From: JANXUR01 sp038229415
GTDB lineage: Bacteria > Acidobacteriota > Terriglobia > Terriglobales > Acidobacteriaceae
Direction of reading: 5' to 3'
Assembly: GCA_038229415.1 (NCBI GenBank)
Contig: JBBROM010000006.1
Location: forward strand, 62,001 to 126,000
Length of the DNA stretch: 64,000 nucleotides
Shown here: in pieces, positions 43,995 through 52,694 of the stretch
How positions within the stretch are numbered: position 1 is the first letter of the stretch
Layout of the letters: every line of letters starts with the position of its first letter
Program-made: the position numbers and the translations under genes
Notes under the pieces: generated by a model
Seen by the model: the letters and a program-made list of their open reading frames with translations, nothing else
Databases searched by the model: none
Told to the model about the DNA's origin: nothing

Positions 43995-46411
43995 TCTGGG
44001 GGCTGATTCGTGCCGCTCTTGATGCTGGTCATTTCGCTCATACGCTCCAAGCCAGCCCCAGGCACCAAAGTTCGCTTGGTGTCATCATCCACCAATTGTT
44101 GCAACTCACGCAAAATCAGAGCTCGATCCTCACCGCTGAAGTCGCGCCCGAAGCGTCGAAGCGCCTCGGTCAAAATATCGTGGTGATGCAGCCCCTGCAT
44201 TCCCGGCTCCCGTGTAATGTGCAGCCATAGGCGATGCGTCGCCTGCATGTCTTCCGTCTTCATGGTCGGCGTGTGGGGCCCGATGTGGTAGCTGACCGTG
44301 GACATATCGGGATTGACAACCTGGAAGACGAATTGGCGCTTCGGTTCAGGTAGCGCTTCCCATGCCCGGCCCAGAAAGAATGCCTGCTCCTCCGCCGTCA
44401 TCTTGCTGGAAAGCCCCGCCACCACGCGAGACGACTCCAATTGATTCGCGGTCTGTGCGATCGCCGCCCACACATCTCCGGCAGGCACCACCAGCAACGA
44501 AATGTGTTTGCCAAAGCCTTCGGCGACTGCGACTGCCTGCGTAAACAGCCGCTGCTCGTAGTCGCTAAACACATCCGCCAGCTGCAAATCGTAAACCGCG
44601 TCGCCGAACTGGCTCAGGCGGGCCGACATCACCACCACATCCTGATCATCGGTGTCGGTGCGCTCCAGCGCCCAGCGCAGGTGCCGCAGCGTGTTGTAGT
44701 CGCGGGCCGTAACCAGTACGTTGCCCGGACGAATCTCCATCGAGTTCCGGTCAACACTCTCCTGTTGCATCAGCTGGAAGTGGTCTTTCATCTCCGCCTT
44801 GGCAACCGCCATGCGACGATGATTGATGCGCTCGGAGACGCTGAAGATCACGAAAAACACTGCTGCGAAAATCAACCCAGAGATGGTCGCCACCGACTTG
44901 GTAAACAGGTTGATCGACGCCACCGACAGCAATACCAGAAACACACTGGCCAGGCCCAGCGGCAGTTCCTTGCCTCCCAGCGGGAGATTAAGAGGCACCT
45001 TCCAGCCGCGTTTGCCCTTGTATTTGAAGCGCAGCACCAGCATGGCCAAACTGTTGAAGGTAAAGCTCCAGATCACCCCGAAAGCGTAGGCTTCTCCCAG
45101 CGCATACACGTCGCCACGGCTCAGCAGAATCGTCAGAATCTGTAGGCCGACCACCAGATTGACGACTCGATGGCTGGTGCCAAACCGCTTGTGCGGATGT
45201 CGGAACCAGTCGGTGAGCACGCCGTCTTCTGAAACCCGATTCAGCACGCCGTTGCTGCCGATAATGGCCGTGTTTACCGCGCCTGAAAGAATCAGGAAGC
45301 CCACGATCACCACGAACGCGCGAAACGCCAGACGCAACACTTCCGGCCCCACCATGTTCATTGCCAGGCCAGCAATCAAGTTGTCGCCATACACGCTGAC
45401 TCGAACATCGTCCGGAATCAGCATTACCGAAAGCAGCGACGCCAGCCCAGTGAACACCAGGCTGTAGATGGCAATAATCAGCGCTGCGCGCTTCAGGTTC
45501 TTCAACTTCGGGTGGGCAATTTCCCGGTTCACCTGCGCCAGCGACTCTTCGCCGCTCATCGCCAGAACCGAGTGGCCGAAGGCAATGAGAATGCCGAACA
45601 GCCCGAACATGTGCGGCAGCTTGCTGCCCTTCAGAAACCCCAGCGCAGTCTCGCTGAACTTCAAGTTGTCTGGCGTGGGCAGCGGTACCGGGTTGTAGCC
45701 GTGTTGGAAAATCGTAAGCGCCGACCAGCCCAGCAGAATCACCACCATGACGGTTGTGATTTGCATCACGCGCAGAGCCTTTTCACTGGATTCGTGAATG
45801 CCCTTGATGTTCTCCCACCAGAAGTAGACGGTAACGGCCAGCGCCACAGCGACGGAGGTCACGCCAACATCCAGTTGTGGAGTGCCGTGGAAGATGCTGT
45901 GCATGGCCTTGGGAATCCAGCCATGCAGATCCATCGTCACAAATAAACTGTTGACCAGTCCGGCGATATATTGGCCCGCGGAAACGCCTGAGATCGGCCC
46001 AGTCAGGATGTAGTCAAACATCAGTGCGGAGACGCTCAGCTTGGCGAAGGTGCCGCCCAGAGCTTCCTTCACCACGCGGTAGACGCCGCCCCGTACAAAC
46101 ATGGAGCAGCTTTCGACGTACACCGCCCGCACGGCGAAGGAGAACAGCATCACTCCGACGATGAACCATGGGGCCGACTTACCCACCGCCTTTTCGGCGA
46201 TGCCGCCAGCGTAAAACGCCGACGACGCCAAATCATTGAGAACAATCGCAGCCGCACGCCAGTACGAAATAAAAGTCAGCATGACCGTGGTGGCCACCAC
46301 GATCTTGACCCGGTTGTTTACGCCGGACGCGGGGGTAACGGGCTGCAAGGGCTGATCATTCGAGGACATGTTGGAGTTATCGCTCCCCGGGTTTGTGCTC
46401 GGCTGGTTCAT
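43991..46411 (-). CDS. APC-superfamily permease with C-terminal cytoplasmic domain
   Basis: An 806-residue protein. About the first 500 residues form a 12-helix APC amino-acid/polyamine permease (VEKAVGKSAPW-like loop, GHSVLAMSGEESLAQVNREI, then AFGVIWSFTFNSLAMLVLRF). The C-terminal part (from about GNVLVTARDYNTLRHLRWA) is a soluble domain with a Rossmann-like pattern such as seen in USP-like regulators of transporters. The substrate is unknown. The start at ATG 46411 is inside a preceding small gene. The 3' end has an 18-base tandem duplication. Confidence 0.85.
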   Translation of the reverse strand: MNQPSTNPGSDNSNMSSNDQPLQPVTPASGVNNRVKIVVATTVMLTFISYWRAAAIVLNDLASSAFYAGGIAEKAVGKSAPWFIVGVMLFSFAVRAVYVESCSMFVRGGVYRVVKEALGGTFAKLSVSALMFDYILTGPISGVSAGQYIAGLVNSLFVTMDLHGWIPKAMHSIFHGTPQLDVGVTSVAVALAVTVYFWWENIKGIHESSEKALRVMQITTVMVVILLGWSALTIFQHGYNPVPLPTPDNLKFSETALGFLKGSKLPHMFGLFGILIAFGHSVLAMSGEESLAQVNREIAHPKLKNLKRAALIIAIYSLVFTGLASLLSVMLIPDDVRVSVYGDNLIAGLAMNMVGPEVLRLAFRAFVVIVGFLILSGAVNTAIIGSNGVLNRVSEDGVLTDWFRHPHKRFGTSHRVVNLVVGLQILTILLSRGDVYALGEAYAFGVIWSFTFNSLAMLVLRFKYKGKRGWKVPLNLPLGGKELPLGLASVFLVLLSVASINLFTKSVATISGLIFAAVFFVIFSVSERINHRRMAVAKAEMKDHFQLMQQESVDRNSMEIRPGNVLVTARDYNTLRHLRWALERTDTDDQDVVVMSARLSQFGDAVYDLQLADVFSDYEQRLFTQAVAVAEGFGKHISLLVVPAGDVWAAIAQTANQLESSRVVAGLSSKMTAEEQAFFLGRAWEALPEPKRQFVFQVVNPDMSTVSYHIGPHTPTMKTEDMQATHRLWLHITREPGMQGLHHHDILTEALRRFGRDFSGEDRALILRELQQLVDDDTKRTLVPGAGLERMSEMTSIKSGTNQPPE

Positions 46412-46535
46412 CCGGCCCAAACAACTCTTGCACATCTTCCACCGAGGTGACCAGCACCACGATCACTGAGCCCACTAATCCCACCGCGAACATGACTTCC
46501 AGCACGTGTACACCGAATATGGCAAGCGTTTCCAT
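46377..46535 (-). CDS. 52-residue membrane protein overlapping the APC permease start
   Basis: The frame encodes one hydrophobic helix (VMFAVGLVGSVIVVLVTSVE) and a short acidic tail (LFGPDEPAEHKPGER). It overlaps the permease start by 35 bases in a different frame. A TTACGC-18-TACACT promoter candidate lies just upstream. I recall similar one-helix proteins next to such permeases in Acidobacteria, though no name comes to mind. The ribosome site is weak; a second ATG at residue 15 has GGAAG before it. Confidence 0.5.
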   Translation of the reverse strand: METLAIFGVHVLEVMFAVGLVGSVIVVLVTSVEDVQELFGPDEPAEHKPGER

Positions 46536-46611
46536 AACGTCGCATAGTGTAACTCAGGGCTTCCCCTCTGCGTAAGCGGTTGCTTGCCGGAGCGTCTGGT
46601 ATTCTGGCCGC

Positions 46612-48420
46612 GTGAAGCGCATTCAACTCTCAGCCTGGCTACTCAGCTTGTTCGCCGCCCTCTTGCAGGTTCTGGCCTTTCCAACCCCGAATCTATACGC
46701 ACTTTCGTGGGTTTGCGTGGCTCCGCTGATGCTCGCTGTCTTCACCGCACGGCGGGGAACCCTGCCTCTCATGGATGCGAAGAATCAATCCGGGCGATTC
46801 AATCTTTCGATTCTGCTTTCTAGATTTTCCGCCGATTCCCTCGCTTCTCCGGCCCAAGGATTCCTGCTCGGCTACCTCTGCGGATTCGTCTGGTTCGCAG
46901 GCTCCTGCTATTGGATTTTCATCGTGATGCACGAGCACGGCAGCCTGAGCACACTGGCTTCGCTCGGCATTCTGATCCTTTTCAGCCTCTACCTTGGACT
47001 GCATTTTGCGATCTTTGGCGGCGTCATGGCCGGGCTGGCGCGCCGCTTCGGCGTCCGCGCACTGGCTGCTGCGCCACCCCTTTGGGTCGCGCTGGAACTG
47101 CTGCGCTGCCGCGTGGTGGGCTTTCCCTGGGATCCGCTGGGCACCACCCAGATTGAGAATGTCCCGCTGGCTCACCTGAGCACGATTACAGGCGTCTATG
47201 GCCTGTCGTTCGCAGTGATGGTCATAAATGCTGGTTTCGCCGCGGCACTGCTCACTCCCAAACCGCGCCGTGGCGTCCTTCTGTTTGCCGCGGCGGCAGG
47301 AGCATTTGTCCTCCAAGCCGGAGTCTTCCTCCACCCTCCGTCCCACGTCGCCGACCGCTACGCAGTACTCGTGCAAGGCAACATTCCCGTACTCGACGGC
47401 AGCGAATGGAACACCGAGTACTACCGCAAGACGGTGAATGCGCTGGTGGCGCTGAGCAAAGACGCGGCCAAAGATGGTGGGACTCTAGCCGGCATCGTTG
47501 ACACAACTCATTTGTCGGATATGAGGCCCGAACTCATCGTCTGGCCGGAAAACCCCGCCCCTTTCTGGGAACACGACCCTAACCTCCAGATTCCCCTCAC
47601 CGACCTCGCCCGCACCACGGGTGCGAACCTGATTGTCGGCGCGGCTGGCATTGATCCGTCAAAACCCGGCGAAGAAGCGCGGATCTACAACTCGGCCCTG
47701 CTCTTTGCCTACGACGGACAGCTGCAAGGCCGCTACGACAAGATTCATCTGGTGCCGTTTGGCGAATTTGTACCGTTCCCCAAGCTGTTCTTTTTCGCGG
47801 AAAAACTTACGCGCGAAGTCGGCACCTTTCAGCCTGGCACCTCGCGAGCGCCATTCCTGCTGATCAAGTCCAACGGGCCGCTACCCACCATAACTCCACC
47901 CGCCATGCCCGGTATGGAAGCTGGCATGGCCGACATGCCTGGAATGACGCATCATGAAGCGACCGCTGTCGCACCGCCCGTGAGCGACTCCGCTCCCGTG
48001 ATCGTCCACAGTTCGAGCCGCGCGGGCGTGTTCATCTGCTACGAGGCGGTCTTCCCCGACGAAATTCGCCAGTCCGCCGACAACGGCGCGGACTACTTTG
48101 TAAATATCTCCAACGACGGCTGGTACGGCGACAGCTCTGCCTGGCAACAGCACTTGAACATGGCCCGGATGCGTGCCGTAGAAAACCAGCGCTGGCTGCT
48201 TTTTTCCACCAATACCGGAGAAACCGCCTCCGTTGACCCTGACGGTCGCATCATCGCCAGCGCTCCGCGCCAGCAGCAAACAGGGCTGCTGGCACCCTTC
48301 GCCATCACCAACGGCAAGACCTTCTACACCCGGCACGGCGACCTGTTCGCCTTTGCTTGTGCCATAATTTCATTAGCGGTTTTTATGGCGAGTTTGCTTC
48401 GCCGCTCCGCGCAAGCCTAA
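46612..48420 (+). CDS. lnt: Apolipoprotein N-acyltransferase with a Met/His-rich insertion
   Basis: Lnt N-acylates the terminal Cys of lipoproteins in the outer leaflet of the inner membrane. The 602-residue product has the multi-helix N-terminal part with GFPWDPLGT and a nitrilase domain with the Glu-Lys-Cys triad: E313 in VWPENPAPF, K377 in RYDKIHLVPFGEF, C476 in VFICYEAVFP. K-to-C spacing is 99 residues against about 52 in E. coli. The extra segment contains M432, M435, M439, M442, M445 and H447-H448, like copper-binding Met motifs. Start is GTG 46612. It precedes prfB by 33 bases. Confidence 0.95.
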   Translation: MKRIQLSAWLLSLFAALLQVLAFPTPNLYALSWVCVAPLMLAVFTARRGTLPLMDAKNQSGRFNLSILLSRFSADSLASPAQGFLLGYLCGFVWFAGSCYWIFIVMHEHGSLSTLASLGILILFSLYLGLHFAIFGGVMAGLARRFGVRALAAAPPLWVALELLRCRVVGFPWDPLGTTQIENVPLAHLSTITGVYGLSFAVMVINAGFAAALLTPKPRRGVLLFAAAAGAFVLQAGVFLHPPSHVADRYAVLVQGNIPVLDGSEWNTEYYRKTVNALVALSKDAAKDGGTLAGIVDTTHLSDMRPELIVWPENPAPFWEHDPNLQIPLTDLARTTGANLIVGAAGIDPSKPGEEARIYNSALLFAYDGQLQGRYDKIHLVPFGEFVPFPKLFFFAEKLTREVGTFQPGTSRAPFLLIKSNGPLPTITPPAMPGMEAGMADMPGMTHHEATAVAPPVSDSAPVIVHSSSRAGVFICYEAVFPDEIRQSADNGADYFVNISNDGWYGDSSAWQQHLNMARMRAVENQRWLLFSTNTGETASVDPDGRIIASAPRQQQTGLLAPFAITNGKTFYTRHGDLFAFACAIISLAVFMASLLRRSAQA

Positions 48421-48453
48421 TCGGCATCACACTTTCCGAGGTCAAAGCCGAAT

Positions 48454-49603
48454 ATGCAACTCGTTGACGAACTGCAACAGGAATTCGCCAAGCTCAACGA
48501 AAAAGTCCGCGACCTCCGAGACTATCTTTGACGCGGACTCCCAGCGCACCAAGCTAGTCGAGCTGGAAAAGCTAGCCTCCGATCCCAATCTCTGGTCGAA
48601 TCCGGCAAAGTCACAACCCATCATGCGCGAGAAAAAGCGCGTGGAAAGCCTGCTCGCCACCGAGAGTGATCTCGCCTCGCGTACTGCTGACATTTCCGCG
48701 TTCTTCGACCTCGCCCATGAAAGCGAAGACTCCGCCGTCGCGGTCGCCGACGACCTGCAACGCGAAATCACCAACCTGCACAATCTCGTCGAAAAACTGG
48801 AAACCGAAACCCTTCTTTCGCAGCCGATGGACGCCTCCAACGCCATCGTCACCATCCATCCCGGTGCGGGCGGCGTCGAGTCGCAAGACTGGGCCGAGAT
48901 GCTCTTCCGCATGTACTTGCGCTGGGCCGAACGCCAGGGCTTCAAGGCTGTGATTAACGAAGAACAGGCCGCCGAAGAGGCGGGCATCAAGTCGGCAACC
49001 TTCACGGTGGAAGGCGAATACGCCTTCGGACTGCTGAGCAGCGAGATCGGCGTGCATCGCCTCGTCCGCATCTCGCCCTTTGATCAAGCCAAACGGCGAC
49101 ACACTTCGTTCGCCAGCGTATTCGTCTCGCCAGAAATTGACGACACCATCGAGGTCATCATCGGGCCCAACGACTTGCGCATTGACACCTATCGCTCCGG
49201 CGGCAAGGGCGGACAGCATGTCAACACCACCGACTCCGCCGTGCGGCTCACGCACCTCCCAACGGGGATCGTCGTTGCCTGTCAGAACGAGCGCTCACAA
49301 CACAAGAACAAAGATCGAGCCATGAAGATTCTGCGTTCACGCATCTACGAATATGAGCTGGAAAAGAAACGTGCAGTTACTAAGAAGATTGAAGACTCGA
49401 AACTCGACATCGGATTCGGCTCGCAGATTCGCAGCTACGTGATGGCCCCCTACCAGATGGTGAAAGACCTGCGCACGCGTGAAGAATCCGGCGACGTGAA
49501 CCGCGTGCTCGACGGCAGTCTGAATCCGTTTATGCGCGCCTATCTCAGCATGAGGCGAGAAGAACTGGCGCGGCAAGCCAGCGCCGAGAGGAGTGGCAAG
49601 TGA
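48454..49603 (+). CDS. prfB: Peptide chain release factor 2, programmed +1 frameshift
   Basis: RF2 terminates at UGA and UAA. The gene is in two frames: codons 1-25 (48454-48528, MQLVDELQQEFAKLN onwards) end in CTT TGA C, and the long frame continues at GAC 48530. Joined, the product is 382 residues with the SPF anticodon-like tripeptide (ISPFDQAKR) and the catalytic GGQ at about residues 252-254 (KGGQHVNTTD). The frameshift provides autoregulation by RF2 level. This is not a pseudogene. The stop overlaps the start of the next gene by four bases (GTGA). Confidence 0.97.
48523..48532 (+). promoter_or_regulatory. RF2 programmed +1 frameshift site
   Basis: TAT CTT TGA C, the same ten bases as in E. 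coli. The in-frame TGA (48529-48531) is bypassed when the ribosome slips from CTT to TTT. The usual stimulatory Shine-Dalgarno-like element before it is weak: only CCGAGAC is seen. Confidence 0.95.
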
Positions 49604-50238
49604 GCGATATGCGCAAACTCGACGACACGGCAGCGAAGCTGGAGCACGCGGCCAAAGTAGAGACGGACCCTACGTCAAAGCTTACCCCGCGCTTTGCTGA
49701 AGCCTTTGCTTACGCCAACCAGATGCACGCAGGCCAGCATCGCAAGCAGAGCAACACACCCTACATCGCACACCTGATGGCGGTCTGCGGCAAGGTGCTG
49801 GAAAACGGGGGCGACGAAGACCTGGCCATCGCCGGACTATTGCACGATGTGGTGGAAGACTGCGGCGGACTGCCTGTGCTCGAAGAAGTTCGTGCCCGCT
49901 TCGGCAAACGCGTCGCCCGCATCGTGGAAGACTGTACCGACAACCTTGGCCCGCCGGTAAAGTGGCGAGAACGCAAGCAGCGTTACCTCGACCATCTGCA
50001 CGCAGCCAATGCCGATGTTCGCCTGGTCTCCGCCGCCGACAAAGTTCACAACGTCGGCACCATCGTGCAGGCTCATCGCGAAGTCGGCGAGAAAGTCTGG
50101 GACAGATTCCACGGTGGCCGCGAAGGTTCGCTCTGGTACTACAGTGAACTGGCGAAAGAACTGGCGCGCGATAACAACGCTCTCACTCAAGAACTTGAGC
50201 GGCTGGTGAAAGAACTGGAAGCCATGGCAAAGTTGTAG
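49600..50238 (+). CDS. HD-domain protein, MESH1/SpoT-type alarmone hydrolase candidate
   Basis: A 212-residue protein with the HD residues of (p)ppGpp hydrolases: YIAHLMAV, LLHDVVED and AADKVHNV, in the spacing of SpoT and MESH1. No synthetase or regulatory domain follows, so it resembles small alarmone hydrolases. Whether it acts on (p)ppGpp or another nucleotide is not proven. It is translationally coupled to prfB via GTGA, and its C-terminal 30 residues form an amphipathic helix. Confidence 0.82.
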   Translation: MSDMRKLDDTAAKLEHAAKVETDPTSKLTPRFAEAFAYANQMHAGQHRKQSNTPYIAHLMAVCGKVLENGGDEDLAIAGLLHDVVEDCGGLPVLEEVRARFGKRVARIVEDCTDNLGPPVKWRERKQRYLDHLHAANADVRLVSAADKVHNVGTIVQAHREVGEKVWDRFHGGREGSLWYYSELAKELARDNNALTQELERLVKELEAMAKL

Positions 50239-50294
50239 CGCAATTTTGCGGCACACCATGCAGTAGTTGAAACCCGTAACCTGAAACCAGCTTT

Positions 50295-50714
50295 GTGGAC
50301 AAGATCAGCGAACTCCTGCAATCCGCCCGCACCATCGCCGTCGTGGGCCTCTCCGACGATGCGTTCCGACCTAGCTACGACGTTTCCGCCTACATGCAGT
50401 TGCAGGGATACAAGATCATCCCAGTGAATCCGATGGCACCGCAAGTGTTAGGAGAAAAATCGTACGCAACGCTCGACGACATTCCGCTGGACGTAAAAAT
50501 TGATATCGTCAACATCTTTCGCCGACCGGAGTTTGTGCCAGAGATTGTCGAGCAGGCGATCGAGCGCAAACGACGCGACCCGCAACAGGTGCGGGCAATC
50601 TGGATGCAGTTGGAAGTGGTGCACGAAGAAGCCGCGCAAAAAGCTCGCGCCGCCGGAATCGAAGTGGTGATGGATCGCTGCCTGCTGATTGAACATCGAG
50701 CCCGGCCAAAATAA
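50295..50714 (+). CDS. CoA-binding (YccU-like) protein
   Basis: A 139-residue Rossmann-like protein with IAVVGLSDDAFRPSYDVSAYMQ and the late motif VMDRCLLIEHRA, features of the CoA-binding YccU family. Such proteins bind CoA without known catalytic activity. It starts at GTG 50295 and follows the HD gene on the same strand, probably within the lnt-prfB operon. Confidence 0.88.
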   Translation: MDKISELLQSARTIAVVGLSDDAFRPSYDVSAYMQLQGYKIIPVNPMAPQVLGEKSYATLDDIPLDVKIDIVNIFRRPEFVPEIVEQAIERKRRDPQQVRAIWMQLEVVHEEAAQKARAAGIEVVMDRCLLIEHRARPK

Positions 50715-50741
50715 CAAAGTCGTGTCATCCCAACCGGAGAT

Positions 50742-50769
50742 GATATTGCCGCGCAATCGCGGCAATATC
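50742..50769. terminator. Perfect 12-base palindrome between convergent genes
   Basis: GATATTGCCGCG (50742-50753) pairs with CGCGGCAATATC (50758-50769) over CAAT. It lies between the CoA-binding gene and rarA and is flanked by GTCATCC on one side and AGTCGAGGGATCT on the other. It probably works as a bidirectional terminator and may belong to a repeat family. Confidence 0.6.
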
Positions 50770-50802
50770 GTCGCAGTCGAGGGATCTTGTGTTTTAGCTC
50801 TC

Positions 50803-52149
50803 TTACCCGCCGCCCTTGCGCTTGCGCACTTCTTCCATCCGCTCGCGAATCCGCTGTTCCACACCCTGATTCGTCGGCTGATAGTACTTGCGATCTTTCA
50901 GATTGTCCGGCAGGCACTGCATATCAGCGACCTTCGCATCGCTGTCGTGCGCATACTGATAGCCCGCACCGTAGCCTAGCTCCTTCATCAACTTCGTGGG
51001 CGCGTTGCGCAGATGCAGCGGGACGGACTCCGCCGCAGTCTGCTCCACGTCCTTCTGCACCTCGCCATAGGCGGAGTAGAGCGCATTCGACTTGGGCGCC
51101 ACTGCCAAATACACCACCGCCTGCGCCAGAGCCAGGTTGCCCTCGGGCATGCCGATGAAGTCCACGGCATCGCGCGCGGCCATCGTCATCGCCAGCGCGC
51201 CCGGCTCCGCCAAACCAATATCCTCCACCGACATCCGCACCACGCGCCTCGCAATGTAAAGCGGATCTTCGCCTGCTTCCAACATGCGGCCCAGCCAATA
51301 CAGCGCCGCATCCGGATCGCTGTTGCGCACGCTCTTATGCAGTGCGGAGATCAAGTTGTAGTGCTCTTCACCGGTCTTGTCATAACGCAGCACGCGCCGT
51401 TGCAGCGCGTCACGGGCAATCTCTCGCGTGATCGCGCGCGGCTCAGCTTCACTCGCCGACGCCAATCCCGCCGCTACTTCCAGCACGTTGTACGCAGAGC
51501 GCGCATCGCCACTGGCATAGCCTGCGATGAGTCGCAACACGTCGTCCTCCGCGCTCACGCCAGCCGCGCCCAGCCCACGTTCCACATCAGTCAGGGCCAG
51601 CCGCAGCAAGCCCGCAATACGTTCCTCACTCAGCGGCTGCAGCACGTAAACCCGGCACCGGGAGAGCAGCGCTGAGTTAATTTCAAACGAGGGATTCTCC
51701 GTTGTCGCGCCGATCAGACGAATGGTTCCCTTTTCCACGTATGGCAGAAACGCGTCCTGCTGAGCGCGGTTGAAGCGATGGATTTCGTCCACAAACAGAA
51801 TGGTGCGCGTGCCATATTGCTGTGCGCGTTCGGCCTCGGCCATCACCTGCTTGATTTCCTTGATGCCGCTCAACACCGCCGAAAACTCGATGAACTCCGC
51901 CTTGGTCATCCGCGCGACAATCTGCGCCAGTGTCGTCTTGCCCGTGCCTGGAGGCCCCCAGAAGATCATGGACCCGGCTTCATCGCGCTCAATCTGCACC
52001 CGCAGCGGCTTGCCGGGCCCAAGAATTTGCTCCTGCCCGGCATATTCTTCGAGCGTGCGCGGACGCATGCGATCCGCAAGCGGGCGGGTGCGGCTGGCGG
52101 CAGCGCTCGTTTGCGAATCAGCTGGCGGAATGGAACCGAACAGGCTCAT
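50803..52149 (-). CDS. rarA: Replication-associated recombination protein A (MgsA/WRNIP1 family)
   Basis: RarA is an AAA+ ATPase acting at stalled replication forks. The 448-residue protein has FGSIPPADSQ and the N-terminal RPRTLEEYAGQEQIL, Walker A GPPGTGKTT, Walker B DEIHR and sensor I TTENPSFE, then the MgsA C-terminal tetramerisation region (CLPDNLKDRKYYQPTNQGVE). ATG 52149 (MSLFGSIPP) is the family start; an upstream alternative at 52179 adds ten residues. It is divergent from the VOC gene. Confidence 0.95.
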   Translation of the reverse strand: MSLFGSIPPADSQTSAAASRTRPLADRMRPRTLEEYAGQEQILGPGKPLRVQIERDEAGSMIFWGPPGTGKTTLAQIVARMTKAEFIEFSAVLSGIKEIKQVMAEAERAQQYGTRTILFVDEIHRFNRAQQDAFLPYVEKGTIRLIGATTENPSFEINSALLSRCRVYVLQPLSEERIAGLLRLALTDVERGLGAAGVSAEDDVLRLIAGYASGDARSAYNVLEVAAGLASASEAEPRAITREIARDALQRRVLRYDKTGEEHYNLISALHKSVRNSDPDAALYWLGRMLEAGEDPLYIARRVVRMSVEDIGLAEPGALAMTMAARDAVDFIGMPEGNLALAQAVVYLAVAPKSNALYSAYGEVQKDVEQTAAESVPLHLRNAPTKLMKELGYGAGYQYAHDSDAKVADMQCLPDNLKDRKYYQPTNQGVEQRIRERMEEVRKRKGGG

Positions 52150-52190
52150 AGTGGGTATGATAACGGCGCAGACCGCCACCGGAGATTCTT

Positions 52191-52664
52191 ATGCAGAAGA
52201 TCACAACGTTTTTGTGGTTCAACAACAACGCAGAAGAAGCAATCAACTTCTATATTTCCATCTTCCCAAATTCGCGCCTCCTCAGCGCGACTCGTAACGG
52301 GGACAACGGCCCCGGCCCCAAGGGATCCATCCTGATCGCTACCTTTGAACTCGAAGGCCAGCAGTTCATGGCGCTGAACGGAGGCCCGATGTTCCAGTTC
52401 ACCGAAGCCATTTCACTCTATGTGAGTTGCCAGTCCCAGGAAGAAGTGGATTCTCTATGGGCAAAACTCTGCGAAGGCGGAAGCGAACAGCGCTGCGGCT
52501 GGCTCAAAGACAAGTTCGGCCTGTCATGGCAGATCATTCCCGACACGCTCGGCAAGTTGATGAGCGATCCTGATCCGCAGAAGTCGCGGCGCGTGATGGA
52601 AGCGATGCTCAAGATGAACAAGTTTGACATCGCCGCATTGAAAGCCGCATACGACGGCGTATAA
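52191..52664 (+). CDS. VOC-family (PhnB-like) protein
   Basis: A 157-residue glyoxalase-fold protein with the PhnB-type start ITTFLWFNNNAEEAINFYISI and the conserved CGWLKDKFGLSWQIIPDTL. Proteins of this family are often named 3-demethylubiquinone methyltransferase-like but are usually metal-binding VOC proteins of unknown reaction. GGAG six bases before the ATG supports the start at 52191. Confidence 0.88.
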   Translation: MQKITTFLWFNNNAEEAINFYISIFPNSRLLSATRNGDNGPGPKGSILIATFELEGQQFMALNGGPMFQFTEAISLYVSCQSQEEVDSLWAKLCEGGSEQRCGWLKDKFGLSWQIIPDTLGKLMSDPDPQKSRRVMEAMLKMNKFDIAALKAAYDGV

Positions 52665-52694
52665 GACTTCTTCGTTCGAGCTCAACACACATGC

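Noticed and set aside
48454..48531. Apparent short ORF with premature stop before the prfB frame
   Set aside because: The stop is the programmed RF2 frameshift site CTT TGA C, so it is part of an intact gene.
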